Positions 16,844 through 23,888 of a DNA stretch of 36,076 nucleotides are shown here, piece by piece. The notes beneath the pieces are model-generated. The model worked only from the letters and a program-made list of their open reading frames with translations. It searched no databases and was not told where the DNA came from. The number at the start of each line of letters is the position of its first letter. Positions within the stretch are counted from its first letter, which is position 1. This DNA comes from Oscillospiraceae bacterium (GTDB lineage Bacteria > Bacillota > Clostridia > Saccharofermentanales > Saccharofermentanaceae). The DNA lies in the NCBI GenBank assembly GCA_015069205.1, contig SVIZ01000017.1:1-36076 (forward strand), read 5' to 3'. Position numbers and translations under genes: made by a program.

Positions 16844-17386
16844 TTAGAAAAGATTTACGCTCTTTCCGTCAGCATCGAAGATCTTCTTCTCGCCAACTAC
16901 TACGTAAACGTCACCACCGAGCTTAGCAGCCTTCTTCTCGATTGCCTTGTAATCGATCTGCTTGCCGTCGATCTCGAAGATGATCTTTCCGAGCTTCTTA
17001 ACCTTCTTAGCAGCTGCCTTCTTAGCAGGAGCTTTCTTTGCAGCGGGCTTCTTAGCAGCAGCCTTCTTAGCAGGTGCAGCCTTCTTTGCAGCGGGCTTCT
17101 TAGCAGCAGCCTTCTTTGCAGCGGGCTTAGCAGCAGCCTTCTTAGCAGGTGCAGCCTTCTTTGCAGCGGGCTTCTTAGCAGCAACCTTCTTTGCAGCGGG
17201 CTTAGCAGCAGCCTTCTTAGCGGGTGCAGCTTTCTTTGCAGCGGGCTTAGCAGCAGCCTTCTTAGCAGGTGCAGCTTTCTTTGCAGCGGGTTTCTTAGCA
17301 GCAGCCTTCTTTGCAGCAGGCTTTGCAGCAGGTGCCTTCTTGTCGTCAACCTTAGCGACTACTTCAACTTTTTTCTCTTCTGCCAT
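16844..17386 (-). CDS. Histone H1-like Lys/Ala/Pro-rich protein
   Basis: This 180-aa protein has a basic N-terminal two-thirds of Ala/Lys/Pro repeats (AAKKPAAKKA, APAKKAAAKP, about residues 17-130), like bacterial H1 homologues that coat DNA. After VKKLGKIIFEIDGKQIDYK a compact C-terminal domain follows (about 50 residues), resembling DUF6465-type tails. The repeats sit in tandem DNA repeats of about 30-60 bp (17000-17330), so copy number may vary between strains. The ribosome site is GGAGG upstream of ATG 17386. The domain name is from memory and is tentative; the H1-like nature is clear. Confidence 0.8.
   Translation of the reverse strand: MAEEKKVEVVAKVDDKKAPAAKPAAKKAAAKKPAAKKAAPAKKAAAKPAAKKAAPAKKAAAKPAAKKVAAKKPAAKKAAPAKKAAAKPAAKKAAAKKPAAKKAAPAKKAAAKKPAAKKAPAKKAAAKKVKKLGKIIFEIDGKQIDYKAIEKKAAKLGGDVYVVVGEKKIFDADGKSVNLF
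17000..17330. repeat. In-gene tandem repeats encoding AAKKP/APAKK units
   Basis: Imperfect repeats such as CTTCTTTGCAGCGGGCTT and CTTCTTAGCAGCAGCC alternate over this stretch, coding for Lys/Ala/Pro units. Such repeats can expand or shrink through slippage, so the length of the basic domain may differ between strains. Confidence 0.7.
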
Positions 17387-17446
17387 TAGTGTTTTCCTCC
17401 GTATGAAATAAGCATTGAGATTTGTTTTTAAACGTACTATAACCCC

Positions 17447-17475
17447 ATACTACAAATCTTCTTAAAAAAGGTCAA
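17447..17475 (-). promoter_or_regulatory. Promoter of the H1-like gene
   Basis: Read on the minus strand, TTGACC (17475-17470) and TAGTAT (17452-17447) are separated by exactly 17 bp, a good vegetative-sigma promoter. The untranslated leader would be about 55 bases. Confidence 0.7.
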
Positions 17476-17625
17476 TAAATTATGTGTTAATAACAATCGA
17501 ATTGATAATCCAAAAGACTTAATTTATTAACTTTCATGTTGAATGAAAAATGTGCGAAATTGATTTTTGCGTTGTTGTTTTTTCGAATTTTTATGTTGGG
17601 AAATACATAAAGAAATTGATGATGA

Positions 17626-17710
17626 TCAACACTTTGATTTTCGATCGTTGCTTAATCAACAGATGACATAAACATTGATCATTGGATTAGTTCTTTCCTG
17701 ATTGCATACT
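17626..17710 (+). promoter_or_regulatory. Regulated promoter, copy D (shared 85-bp architecture)
   Basis: TCAACA at 17626, CGTTGCTTAATCAACA at 17646-17661, CATT at 17673, ATTG at 17681, -35 box TTGGAT at 17682-17687 and -10 box CATACT at 17705-17710 stand at exactly the same offsets as in the three other copies. The -10 is weaker than in the others. No gene start follows; a short transcript ending at the terminator near 17800 would be made. Confidence 0.7.
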
Positions 17711-17716
17711 GTAGCC

Positions 17717-17800
17717 GTTAACACATCAACGGGTCATTTTTCTATCTCCCCTATATATTTGTGATGACGGGTTGTCTTTATGGCAACCCGTTAGTTTTTT
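17717..17800 (+). ncRNA. Putative small RNA from promoter copy D
   Basis: A transcript starting about 7 bp after the -10 box of copy D would run about 84 bases to the T-run 17795-17800. It contains an unpaired C-rich patch TCTATCTCCCC and a 5' segment AACGGGT (17727-17733) that can pair with ACCCGTT (17787-17793) of the terminator's 3' arm, so two folds compete. No open frame of useful length is seen in it. It may be a true small RNA or a regulated leader of the next transcription unit. Confidence 0.45.
17767..17800 (+). terminator. Rho-independent terminator after promoter D
   Basis: ACGGGTTG (17767-17774) pairs with CAACCCGT (17784-17791) over a 9-base loop, followed by TAGTTTTTT. It lies only about 60 bp before promoter copy B. 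Confidence 0.85.
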
Positions 17801-17839
17801 GAAACAGAAAACGAAAGAGCATAAAGATTTTTCTGTTTA

Positions 17840-17924
17840 TCAACAGCCTGGTTTTCACATGTTGTTTAAGCGACAAAACAGAGCATCATTACTGATTGTT
17901 TGAGGTGATTGCCGACGCGATAAT
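17840..17924 (+). promoter_or_regulatory. Regulated promoter, copy B (shared 85-bp architecture)
   Basis: TCAACA at 17840, TGTTGTTTAAGCGACA at 17860-17875, CATT at 17887, -35 box TTGTTT at 17896-17901 and -10 box GATAAT at 17919-17924, 17 bp apart. The dyad differs at one base from copy A. It precedes the third double-glycine peptide, whose start codon is 108 bp from the dyad's first base, against 110 in copy A and 113 in copy C. Confidence 0.8.
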
Positions 17925-17967
17925 GACACTATCAAATACAAAATCAGTCACAAAGGAGGACACGAAA

Positions 17968-18315
17968 ATGACAAACGAAAAGATGAACTTTATGGAACTC
18001 GGAATGGATGATCTGGAGATCGTATCCGGTGGTACAGTAAGAGAGTTTGATGATCTCGTTTATGAGTTCGTACAGATTCCGGTATTGGCAGATCTCTGCG
18101 GCACAGCCGTTGGACATGTTCCCGGTGCAAACAACGTTGCAGCATATGCAGTTGAATTAGGTCTCGAAGAATATCTCGGCATCAAGGCTGATATCAGTCT
18201 CGGATTCTGCGGAACGGGAATCGGCTCCGATCCCAACAAGTATATTGAGATCTCAACAGGCAAGTCACTGTCTCATGCAGAGGTCATACAGAGAATCAGA
18301 AACTATAAAGGCTGA
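17968..18315 (+). CDS. Third double-glycine-leader peptide precursor
   Basis: This 115-aa precursor opens with a leader NFMELGMDDLEIVSGG, ending Gly-Gly at about residue 22, as for exported bacteriocins. The 93-residue mature part has two Cys, many Gly/Ala (GTAVGHVPGANNVAAYAVELGL), and CGTGIGSDP; the size is large for a bacteriocin, so it may be a folded secreted effector or signal carrier. AAGGAGG at 17953-17959 stands 8 bp before ATG 17968. It is driven by promoter copy B and ends before the hairpin at 18346. No exporter gene is near. Confidence 0.7.
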   Translation: MTNEKMNFMELGMDDLEIVSGGTVREFDDLVYEFVQIPVLADLCGTAVGHVPGANNVAAYAVELGLEEYLGIKADISLGFCGTGIGSDPNKYIEISTGKSLSHAEVIQRIRNYKG

Positions 18316-18345
18316 TCTGTCCGTCAATTTGGTTTTTAAAGGATG

Positions 18346-18380
18346 CGGGTAATCTGTTTTACGGATTACCCGTTCTTTAT
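18346..18380 (+). terminator. Rho-independent terminator of peptide 3
   Basis: CGGGTAATC (18346-18354) and GATTACCCG (18364-18372) form a 9-bp stem, followed by TTCTTTAT. It ends the transcript from promoter B. Confidence 0.85.
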
Positions 18381-18441
18381 CAGGCTAAACAGTAGAGTTT
18401 GTCCCCTATTATCAGTTTTTCCCGCATGTTAATCTTTTATC

Positions 18442-18664
18442 GGTAGTAGGAATTGTCACGTGGGGAAAATTGAATATGAGAGCTTTGTATCCGGCAGCGC
18501 TGCATAACGCAGCGTAAGAGTTTTCAGGGCCATAAAGTCCATGATCGATTTCGAAAAACTTTTAGGTCCTGTATCTGAACCGGACAACTAATCGCGAATC
18601 TTGCAAGCTTGCAGATAGATCTCTCGAAGGAAGGACCCGCTTTACGGCGGGCCCTTCTTTCTGA
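18442..18664 (+). ncRNA. Putative structured RNA of about 220 bases
   Basis: No open frame fits this stretch, yet it folds well by eye. GAGAG (near 18478) pairs with CTCTC (near 18621) as a closing stem that continues through TTTGT/ATAGA; TCCGG pairs with CCGGA; CGCTGC AUAAC GCAGCG is a 6-bp hairpin; CAGGGCC pairs with GGTCCTG, with AAAGT/ACTTT above it. An extended -10 box TGTTAATCT (18427-18435) precedes it, and a terminator ends it. It is not a clear match to a family I can name (6S and raiA-type RNA were considered). It could also be a leader of the downstream lipoprotein if termination is leaky. Confidence 0.45.
18631..18664 (+). terminator. Rho-independent terminator
   Basis: AAGGACCCGC (18631-18640) pairs with GCGGGCCCTT (18647-18656), with one mismatch, followed by CTTTCT. 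It closes the putative structured RNA. Confidence 0.8.
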
Positions 18665-18689
18665 TTATGTGTTTTATTTCCGATGTTGG

Positions 18690-18740
18690 TTTAAAGTTGA
18701 ATTAAAGTAGACCGTTTAAAGTTAAGTCATGCTACTTAAC
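18690..18740 (+). promoter_or_regulatory. Three direct repeats and a hairpin at the SD
   Basis: TTTAAAGTTGA (18690), ATTAAAGTAGA (18701) and TTTAAAGTTAA (18715) are direct repeats 11 and 14 bp apart, the helical phasing of OmpR-type response-regulator sites. They are followed by GTTAAGT (18721-18727) and ACTTAAC (18734-18740), a perfect 7-bp inverted repeat with a 6-base loop that directly abuts the ribosome site GGAGG at 18741. This suggests a regulated promoter and possible RNA control; no clear -10 box was found. Confidence 0.5.
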
Positions 18741-18755
18741 GGAGGTATGCTGAAA

Positions 18756-20237
18756 ATGAAGAAACAGAAAATCCTAAAGATATTGTCTCTTGCAACTGCA
18801 GCTTCACTTGCACTGGTTTTCGCTGCGTGCAACGGAACTATAGATACAAGCACCTCATCTTCGGAAACTACAACTGCAGAGACTGTCTCTTCAACTTCTG
18901 AAGAGCAGGTGGAATCACAAACGGAAACTTCCGAAACGCAAAAAGCGGTAATTACCGAAAGTGACATCACGATCAACGAAGATATAGAGAATTCTGCTGA
19001 CGGTGAACACGCAATTGAAGTGAGTGGTGATACATCTTCTTATTCGAACATCCGGGTAACCAAAACAGGTGATTCCGATTCCGGTGACGAGGCTGATTTC
19101 TACGGAGACAATGCAGCGGTTTTCGCAACAGACGGTGCAACACTGACAATCGAAAACGCAATCGTTGATACAGATGGCAAACACGCCAATGGAGTCTTCT
19201 CCTATGGCGAGGGAACCACGGTTAACATAAGTGATTCCGTGATCACCACAAGCGGCAACTGCTCAGGCGGCCTCATGACCACCGGCGGCGGTACGATGAA
19301 TGCTTCGAACCTGAATATCCATACGACAGGCAATTCTTCTGCTGCGATAAGATCTGACAGAGGCGGCGGAACGGTAAATGTAACAGGCGGATCTTATGTA
19401 ACTGAAGGCAGAGGTTCACCGGTGATATATTCCACAGCGGATATCACAGTAAGTGATGCCACTCTGGAATCAACTGTATCAGAAGGCATCGTGGTAGAAG
19501 GTAAGAATTCCGTCACGTTAAATAATGTGAATCTGGTCGCAAACAACATCGAGAAGAACAGCGACAAATCGAGTGTGTATAAAGCGGTCATGATCTACCA
19601 GTCGATGTCAGGTGATGCAAGTGTCGGCATGGCAGAGTTCACCATGACGGGCGGCTCTCTGACGAATAATAACGGCGACATTTTCTATGTTAATAACACA
19701 ACTGCAACGATCACTTTGGAAAATGCCAAGTTCGTAAATCTTGATGAGAGCGGCATATTCTTAAGAGCTGAAGCTGCGGGCTGGGGTTCGGAAGGGAAGA
19801 ACGGCGGTAAAGTAAATCTCTATCTCAATTCCCAGATTCTTGAAGGTGATATCGCAGTCGATGAGATATCTGCTATTAATATGTATATCAAATCCGGTTC
19901 TGAATTCACCGGTGCCATCAATGCAGATAACGAAGGTGAAGTATATGTTGAGATCGAGTCAGGTTCAAAGTGGATACTTACGGGTGATTCCTACATAACA
20001 TCCCTCACATGTGAGCCGGATGCAATAGATCTTAACGGATACACTCTTTATGTAAACGGCGTTGCTTATAATTCAGGTGCTTCTGAAGGTGAAGCAATTG
20101 TTTTAGCTTCCGCGGAATCTTCAGGTGATCATGAAGGCAATCCCGGTGAACCGCCTTCTGGTGACAAGCCGGGCGATCCCCCGGATGGACATGGCGGCCC
20201 CGGAGGAGACGGTGAACCGCCGGCAAAGCCTGATTAA
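18756..20237 (+). CDS. Beta-helix-like cell-surface lipoprotein
   Basis: This 493-aa protein has a type II signal peptide ending FAAC. A Ser/Thr/Glu-rich linker (about residues 25-60) leads into repeated short Gly/Asn-rich turns (NISDSVITTSGNCSGGLMTTGGG, TLENAKF, VNLYLNSQ), the look of a right-handed parallel beta helix of adhesins and polysaccharide-binding proteins. A Pro/Gly/Asp tail (PSGDKPGDPPDGHGG) ends the protein and may span the wall. I choose ATG 18756, 10 bp after GGAGG; an ATG at 18747 is nearly on the site. The ligand is unknown. Confidence 0.75.
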   Translation: MKKQKILKILSLATAASLALVFAACNGTIDTSTSSSETTTAETVSSTSEEQVESQTETSETQKAVITESDITINEDIENSADGEHAIEVSGDTSSYSNIRVTKTGDSDSGDEADFYGDNAAVFATDGATLTIENAIVDTDGKHANGVFSYGEGTTVNISDSVITTSGNCSGGLMTTGGGTMNASNLNIHTTGNSSAAIRSDRGGGTVNVTGGSYVTEGRGSPVIYSTADITVSDATLESTVSEGIVVEGKNSVTLNNVNLVANNIEKNSDKSSVYKAVMIYQSMSGDASVGMAEFTMTGGSLTNNNGDIFYVNNTTATITLENAKFVNLDESGIFLRAEAAGWGSEGKNGGKVNLYLNSQILEGDIAVDEISAINMYIKSGSEFTGAINADNEGEVYVEIESGSKWILTGDSYITSLTCEPDAIDLNGYTLYVNGVAYNSGASEGEAIVLASAESSGDHEGNPGEPPSGDKPGDPPDGHGGPGGDGEPPAKPD

Positions 20238-20308
20238 CAGAACCCTGCTTTTCGACTGAATATAATGCATATAAATGAAGTGTTGCAGGTGAACTTATCT
20301 AATCTTTC

Positions 20309-20317
20309 TGATAAAAT
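20309..20317 (+). promoter_or_regulatory. Extended -10 promoter for the cNMP-domain gene
   Basis: TGATAAAAT is an extended -10 (TGn-TAAAAT), 80 bp before ATG 20397. No -35 box at the standard distance. Confidence 0.45.
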
Positions 20318-20396
20318 ATGTTTATCTGCTTCATGACGGATTGCATTACCGATCTGATCTAGTCACAGGAACTATAAAGAAAGGAAGCTTAGATTT

Positions 20397-21308
20397 ATGG
20401 GTTCAGTTGAAAAGACTTTCAAAAATGGTGAAGTGATTGTTAAAGAGGGCGATACGGGAAAAAGCTTTTTCCAGCTTGTTGACGGAAGCGCATACGTATA
20501 TGCCGGTACAGGAAAAGATGATCAGATCAAGTTAGGTGTGATGGAAGCCGGCGAGTATTTCGGCGAGATGGCGATACTCGAGGCTTATCCGAGAAGTGCA
20601 TCCGTAATCGCAAAGGGAACGGTAACTGTTATCGAGATCCCCGAGCATGAACTGAACAGTTATCTCGCTGAAGATCCCAACAGGATCCTCGAACTCATGA
20701 AACACCTCGGAAGAAGAATCCAGAACATGGCTAATGACTATAACGAGTCAAAGGCACTTCTTGAGCAGCTCAAGGCATCTGAAGCTGCAAAGCAGAATAA
20801 GAATCTTTTCTCCAAGATCAAGAAGCACATCGACATGTATCAGAACAACAAGAATAAGATGAGTGAGCCCAGTGCTGATTCACTTGATTCTTCAACAGAT
20901 GCTCTCGTTGATAACGGCAAGGGTAAGTTTAAGGATTACAGAAAGGGCATGATCGTCTTCAAGGAAGGCGCAATCGACAACAGCATGTATATCCTTCACA
21001 AGGGTTCTGTCGGCATGTATATAAATTACCGCACAAGAGAAGAAGAGAAGGTCGCAGAATACAATGCAGTTACTTTCTTCGGTGAGATGGGCATCATTTC
21101 CGATGAACCCAGAGGTGCTGCCGCAATCGTTGAGAATGACAACACACGCGTTGAGACTATCAGTGTTGAAGACCTTGAGACCATCTTCAAAGACAATCCC
21201 GAGAAGATCAATGCGATCCTCCGCCACATGTCTTACCGTCTGAGAAGGATCAACGTTGATTTCCTCAAGACATGTAAAGAGATCACGGATATTTACAACA
21301 AGAAGTAA
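20397..21308 (+). CDS. Tandem cyclic-nucleotide-binding-domain protein
   Basis: This 303-aa protein has two CNB domains. The first has the phosphate-binding cassette FGEMAILEAYPRSAS (residues 55-69, with G56, E57 and the phosphate-binding R66); the second has FFGEMGIISDEPRGAAA near 228-244. A helical linker (about 125-170) rich in Lys/Asn lies between. There is no HTH DNA-binding domain, unlike Crp, and no effector domain, so it may act as a cyclic-nucleotide sensor or scaffold through protein partners; in Bacillota such domains often do not bind cAMP. ATG 20397 follows AAAGGAAG. It ends before a strong terminator and seems to be a single unit. Confidence 0.85.
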   Translation: MGSVEKTFKNGEVIVKEGDTGKSFFQLVDGSAYVYAGTGKDDQIKLGVMEAGEYFGEMAILEAYPRSASVIAKGTVTVIEIPEHELNSYLAEDPNRILELMKHLGRRIQNMANDYNESKALLEQLKASEAAKQNKNLFSKIKKHIDMYQNNKNKMSEPSADSLDSSTDALVDNGKGKFKDYRKGMIVFKEGAIDNSMYILHKGSVGMYINYRTREEEKVAEYNAVTFFGEMGIISDEPRGAAAIVENDNTRVETISVEDLETIFKDNPEKINAILRHMSYRLRRINVDFLKTCKEITDIYNKK

Positions 21309-21337
21309 TAAGCTGATTTAGATTTGTATTCAAATGG

Positions 21338-21374
21338 ACTGCCTCATTGCGATGGGGCAGTCTTCTTATTTTTC
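21338..21374 (+). terminator. Rho-independent terminator
   Basis: GACTGCC (21338-21344) pairs with GGCAGTC (21357-21363), with further CA/TG pairs above, followed by TTCTTATTTTT. It ends the cNMP-domain gene. Confidence 0.85.
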
Positions 21375-21385
21375 GATGGATGTAA

Positions 21386-21472
21386 ATTACGTACCTGAAA
21401 AGGAAAAACCGGATTTAGGTACGTAAAATACTTTTCGAAAACGCATGGTAAGCAACTACTTTACGTACCTGA
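21386..21472. repeat. R1 hairpin repeats beside the insertion sequence
   Basis: A complete unit (TTTACGTACCTGA to AGGTACGTAAAA) lies at 21386-21428 and a second left arm TTTACGTACCTGA at 21460-21472, 74 bp later, without its right arm. The same family lies at 90-281. The missing right arm fits interruption by the insertion sequence. Confidence 0.8.
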
Positions 21473-21499
21473 GAGAGAAAAACAGTCAAGTCCAAAGTT

Positions 21500-22919
21500 T
21501 TGTGTAAATTCAATCCTTAGTATAATTTGTTCTCTTTTGCCAAGAACTTTGAGTGGAGCGTAGCGGAACGAGGAGTTCTTGGCAGCGCGCCTCGTCTGGT
21601 GCTCTTATGCCACCAAAATGGCTTGCTGTTCCTTGGCTATCTCTTGAAGAATCGGTTTCAGTTTAGCCATTATTTCCATTTCTGTACTGAAGATTATTCT
21701 GTTCCGATCTGACGTTTTCTTCTCGTTTATTTCAACTAGTACTGCTCCCATTAGTCGGATAAGTGATTCCTGGTTTGGGAATATATCAATTACCTTGGAC
21801 CTTCTCTTGAGTTCTTTGTTCAAGCGCTCTATGTGGTTCGATGTTCTTAACTTCTTTCTGAGTCTTTGCGGTAAGACCATAACTGTCATTGCATCTTCAA
21901 AGCCTTCATCTAAGCACGACATGGCCTTCTCTGCTATATCCTGGTAATCCCGGATTATCTCGTCCCGTTTCTTACGTGCTTCCTCTATCGTCTCGCTGTT
22001 AAACATATTGGTTAACTCTGAACTTATGCCTTTTCTATAGTTCTTGGGTACGCTGTCTACTATGTTCTTCAGAAAGTGATGTTGGCACCGTTGCCAAGGA
22101 ACTAAGGGATAAACCTTGCCGAAGGCATACTTTATCCCTTCGTGAGAGTCTGAAGTAAACATACTGACGTTCTTTAAGCCTCGTTCTTTAAGCTTTTGCA
22201 TGAAGTCGACCCAGTTATCCTTATTCTCGGTGGGATAAGCCTCAAAACCGATTATTTCCCTTCTTCCGCTCGAGTTAACTGCATACGCTATAAACAATGC
22301 TTTAGGAACAACTCTCTTGCCACGGACTTTGAAATATGTCGCATCGACTGTTACGAACGGATACTCATCCTCCAGAGGCCTTTCCTTAAACTCATTGACC
22401 TTCTCATCCAATTCCCTGCAGGCATCAGATACTGAAGACTTGGAGAAACTTGTCCCACAAAGGGTTTCCATTACATTTGCAACCTTTCTGGTGGATACCC
22501 CGTTGACGACCATCTCCGCCATTGTGCTTACAAGAGCAGCTTCACTTGTTACATAGTTATCGAATACCAAGGTCTTAAACGGAACGTTTCTGTGTCTGGG
22601 AACCGTTAATTCTATAGTCCCGATCCTTGTCTTTAACTCGCGCGTGTACGAACCGTTCCTGCTATCTGTGCGTCCGGATGTCCTTTCGTAGGGTCTGGCT
22701 CCCAGCTGCTCCTCAGATTCAGCCCGCATAAACAGGTTTAGGCACTCTTTCAGAAGATTCTTAAAGGCCTCGTTTCGATCCAGTGCCATCAGTTGTAGAA
22801 TTTCCTCGTGATTTAAAGTAATATTCAATTGAGCCATGTACTTAACCTCCTTGATTTTTTGTCGCAATTAAAATTATACAAGGTTAAGCCACTTGGCTCT
22901 TTATTTTGAATTTACACAA
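21500..22919 (-). mobile_element. IS256-family (Mutator) insertion sequence
   Basis: The element is about 1.42 kb with 14-bp terminal inverted repeats TTGTGTAAATTCAA (21500-21513) and TTGAATTTACACAA (22906-22919), and one transposase. A 10-bp inverted repeat GCCAAGAACT (21539-21548)/AGTTCTTGGC (21574-21583) lies between the end and the transposase stop and may block outside transcription. The flanks show no 8-9-bp target duplication, so the insertion is old or the flanks have been rearranged. It sits between an R1 left arm and an R2 right arm. Confidence 0.85.
21605..22837 (-). CDS. IS256-family transposase
   Basis: This 410-aa DDE transposase of the IS256/Mutator group seems intact. The catalytic carboxylates are D165 (VDATYFKVR), D230 (MFTSDSHEG) and E337 (SNHIERLNKELKRR); the family CxxH signature is seen as QRCQHHFLKN (about 249-258). 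The N-terminal third contains the DNA-binding region (ARPYERTSGRTDSRNGSY). Start 22837 follows AAGGAGG; a longer frame reaching 22867 lacks a site. It lies within the inverted repeats 21500-22919. Confidence 0.92.
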   Translation of the reverse strand: MAQLNITLNHEEILQLMALDRNEAFKNLLKECLNLFMRAESEEQLGARPYERTSGRTDSRNGSYTRELKTRIGTIELTVPRHRNVPFKTLVFDNYVTSEAALVSTMAEMVVNGVSTRKVANVMETLCGTSFSKSSVSDACRELDEKVNEFKERPLEDEYPFVTVDATYFKVRGKRVVPKALFIAYAVNSSGRREIIGFEAYPTENKDNWVDFMQKLKERGLKNVSMFTSDSHEGIKYAFGKVYPLVPWQRCQHHFLKNIVDSVPKNYRKGISSELTNMFNSETIEEARKKRDEIIRDYQDIAEKAMSCLDEGFEDAMTVMVLPQRLRKKLRTSNHIERLNKELKRRSKVIDIFPNQESLIRLMGAVLVEINEKKTSDRNRIIFSTEMEIMAKLKPILQEIAKEQQAILVA

Positions 22920-22935
22920 TTATATGGGCACGACG

Positions 22936-23170
22936 TTTGGTAAGTAAAATTCTGAGAAATAACGTCATGAAAGCGCGCGATTTACTTACTAGAATCGAAA
23001 AACTTGATTTTGGTAAGTAAAATCCTGAGAAGCATCATCATGAAAGCTCGCATTTTACTTACTAAAATCGAAAAACTTGATTTTGGTAAGTAATATTCCG
23101 ACTGAAATTCACTCTTGAGAGAATATTTTACTTACCAGAATTCAAAAACTCATTTTTAGTAAGTAAAAAG
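22936..23170. repeat. 73-bp-period hairpin repeats (family R2)
   Basis: GGTAAGTAAAA-type right arms start at 22939, 23012, 23085 and 23158, exactly 73 bp apart each time. Between them are left arms (A)TTTTACTTAC followed by AGAATCGAAAAACTTGATTTT-like loops, so each unit makes a long hairpin (11 bp, one mismatch, then 6 bp). The arms TTTACTTACC differ from R1 arms TTTACGTACC at one base. The region 22838-23201 holds no gene. Confidence 0.85.
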
Positions 23171-23196
23171 GTTGCCTCATTCGAGACAACCTTTCA
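23165..23196 (-). terminator. Terminator for the minus-strand gene ending 23202
   Basis: AAAGGTTG and CAACCTTT form an 8-bp stem; on the minus strand it is followed by TTTTTACTTAC. It overlaps the last R2 arm. Confidence 0.6.
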
Positions 23197-23201
23197 AAGA
23201 T

Positions 23202-23819
23202 TTAATCAAAAACCGGAGCGGTGCCGACATTGCACAGCACGTTCATGCCCTTGTACATCTTGATGTGCTGGATGCCTACGTATTCTTCGGTGTCGGATAC
23301 TTCGATGACATGGATGTAAAGTGTGTACCTAGCGTTGTTTTCAGTTACTATCGTGTACTTGTATTCTGTAGCATGCGTTCCGTTTTCAACAGAAATACTC
23401 ATAGGTTCGAACGTGACGTCCTTTACATCACCTTTGATGTAGTCGCAGATCTCTTCTGCGTCTTCATATTCGAGCGGTTCTCCCGAGTAACTTTCTTCAG
23501 AAAACAATTCGTAAAGTGCATCAGCATCGTTGTCATTCAATGCGGACTGTATGTGTGAAGTCATGGCTGCAATCTGGGCAGTATCAGCTGATGAGCTGCT
23601 GATGAGGCCTGCCGTGACCGCGAACATTCCGAATGTGAAGCCGACTGATATGCCGCCGACCAGCATTATTGCGCCGCCTATGATTCCGCCGATCCTTCTT
23701 TTACCTTTGACGGTATTGATAATGGAAAGAACCAGAAGCGTAACGCCGCCCGCGAAAAGAAGAAGTCCGACGGCTCCGCCGATAATTCCGACCAGCATAA
23801 CAGATTGTTGTGAAACCAT
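23202..23819 (-). CDS. Membrane protein with extracellular NTF2-like domain
   Basis: This 205-aa protein has two N-terminal hydrophobic helices (about residues 8-30 and 43-72, the second Gly-rich) and a C-terminal domain (about 80-205) whose opening MTSHIQSALNDNDADALYELFSEES looks like the NTF2-like/DUF4878 type. ATG 23819 is preceded by AGGGGGGA. The function is unknown. It ends at an 8-bp terminator stem shared with the R2 repeats. Confidence 0.7.
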   Translation of the reverse strand: MVSQQSVMLVGIIGGAVGLLLFAGGVTLLVLSIINTVKGKRRIGGIIGGAIMLVGGISVGFTFGMFAVTAGLISSSSADTAQIAAMTSHIQSALNDNDADALYELFSEESYSGEPLEYEDAEEICDYIKGDVKDVTFEPMSISVENGTHATEYKYTIVTENNARYTLYIHVIEVSDTEEYVGIQHIKMYKGMNVLCNVGTAPVFD

Positions 23820-23888
23820 ATAAAATATCCCCCCTGTGTTATTCCACACAAGAGTATAACAGAGTTTTACTTATAGGGTATCTATTAT

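Noticed and set aside
16962..17411. Ala/Phe-rich open frame opposite the H1-like gene
   Set aside because: Low-complexity shadow of the Lys/Ala/Pro repeats; there is no ribosome site.
22936..23170. CRISPR-like array from the 73-bp period
   Set aside because: The repeats are long imperfect palindromes with conserved spacers, and no cas gene is present.
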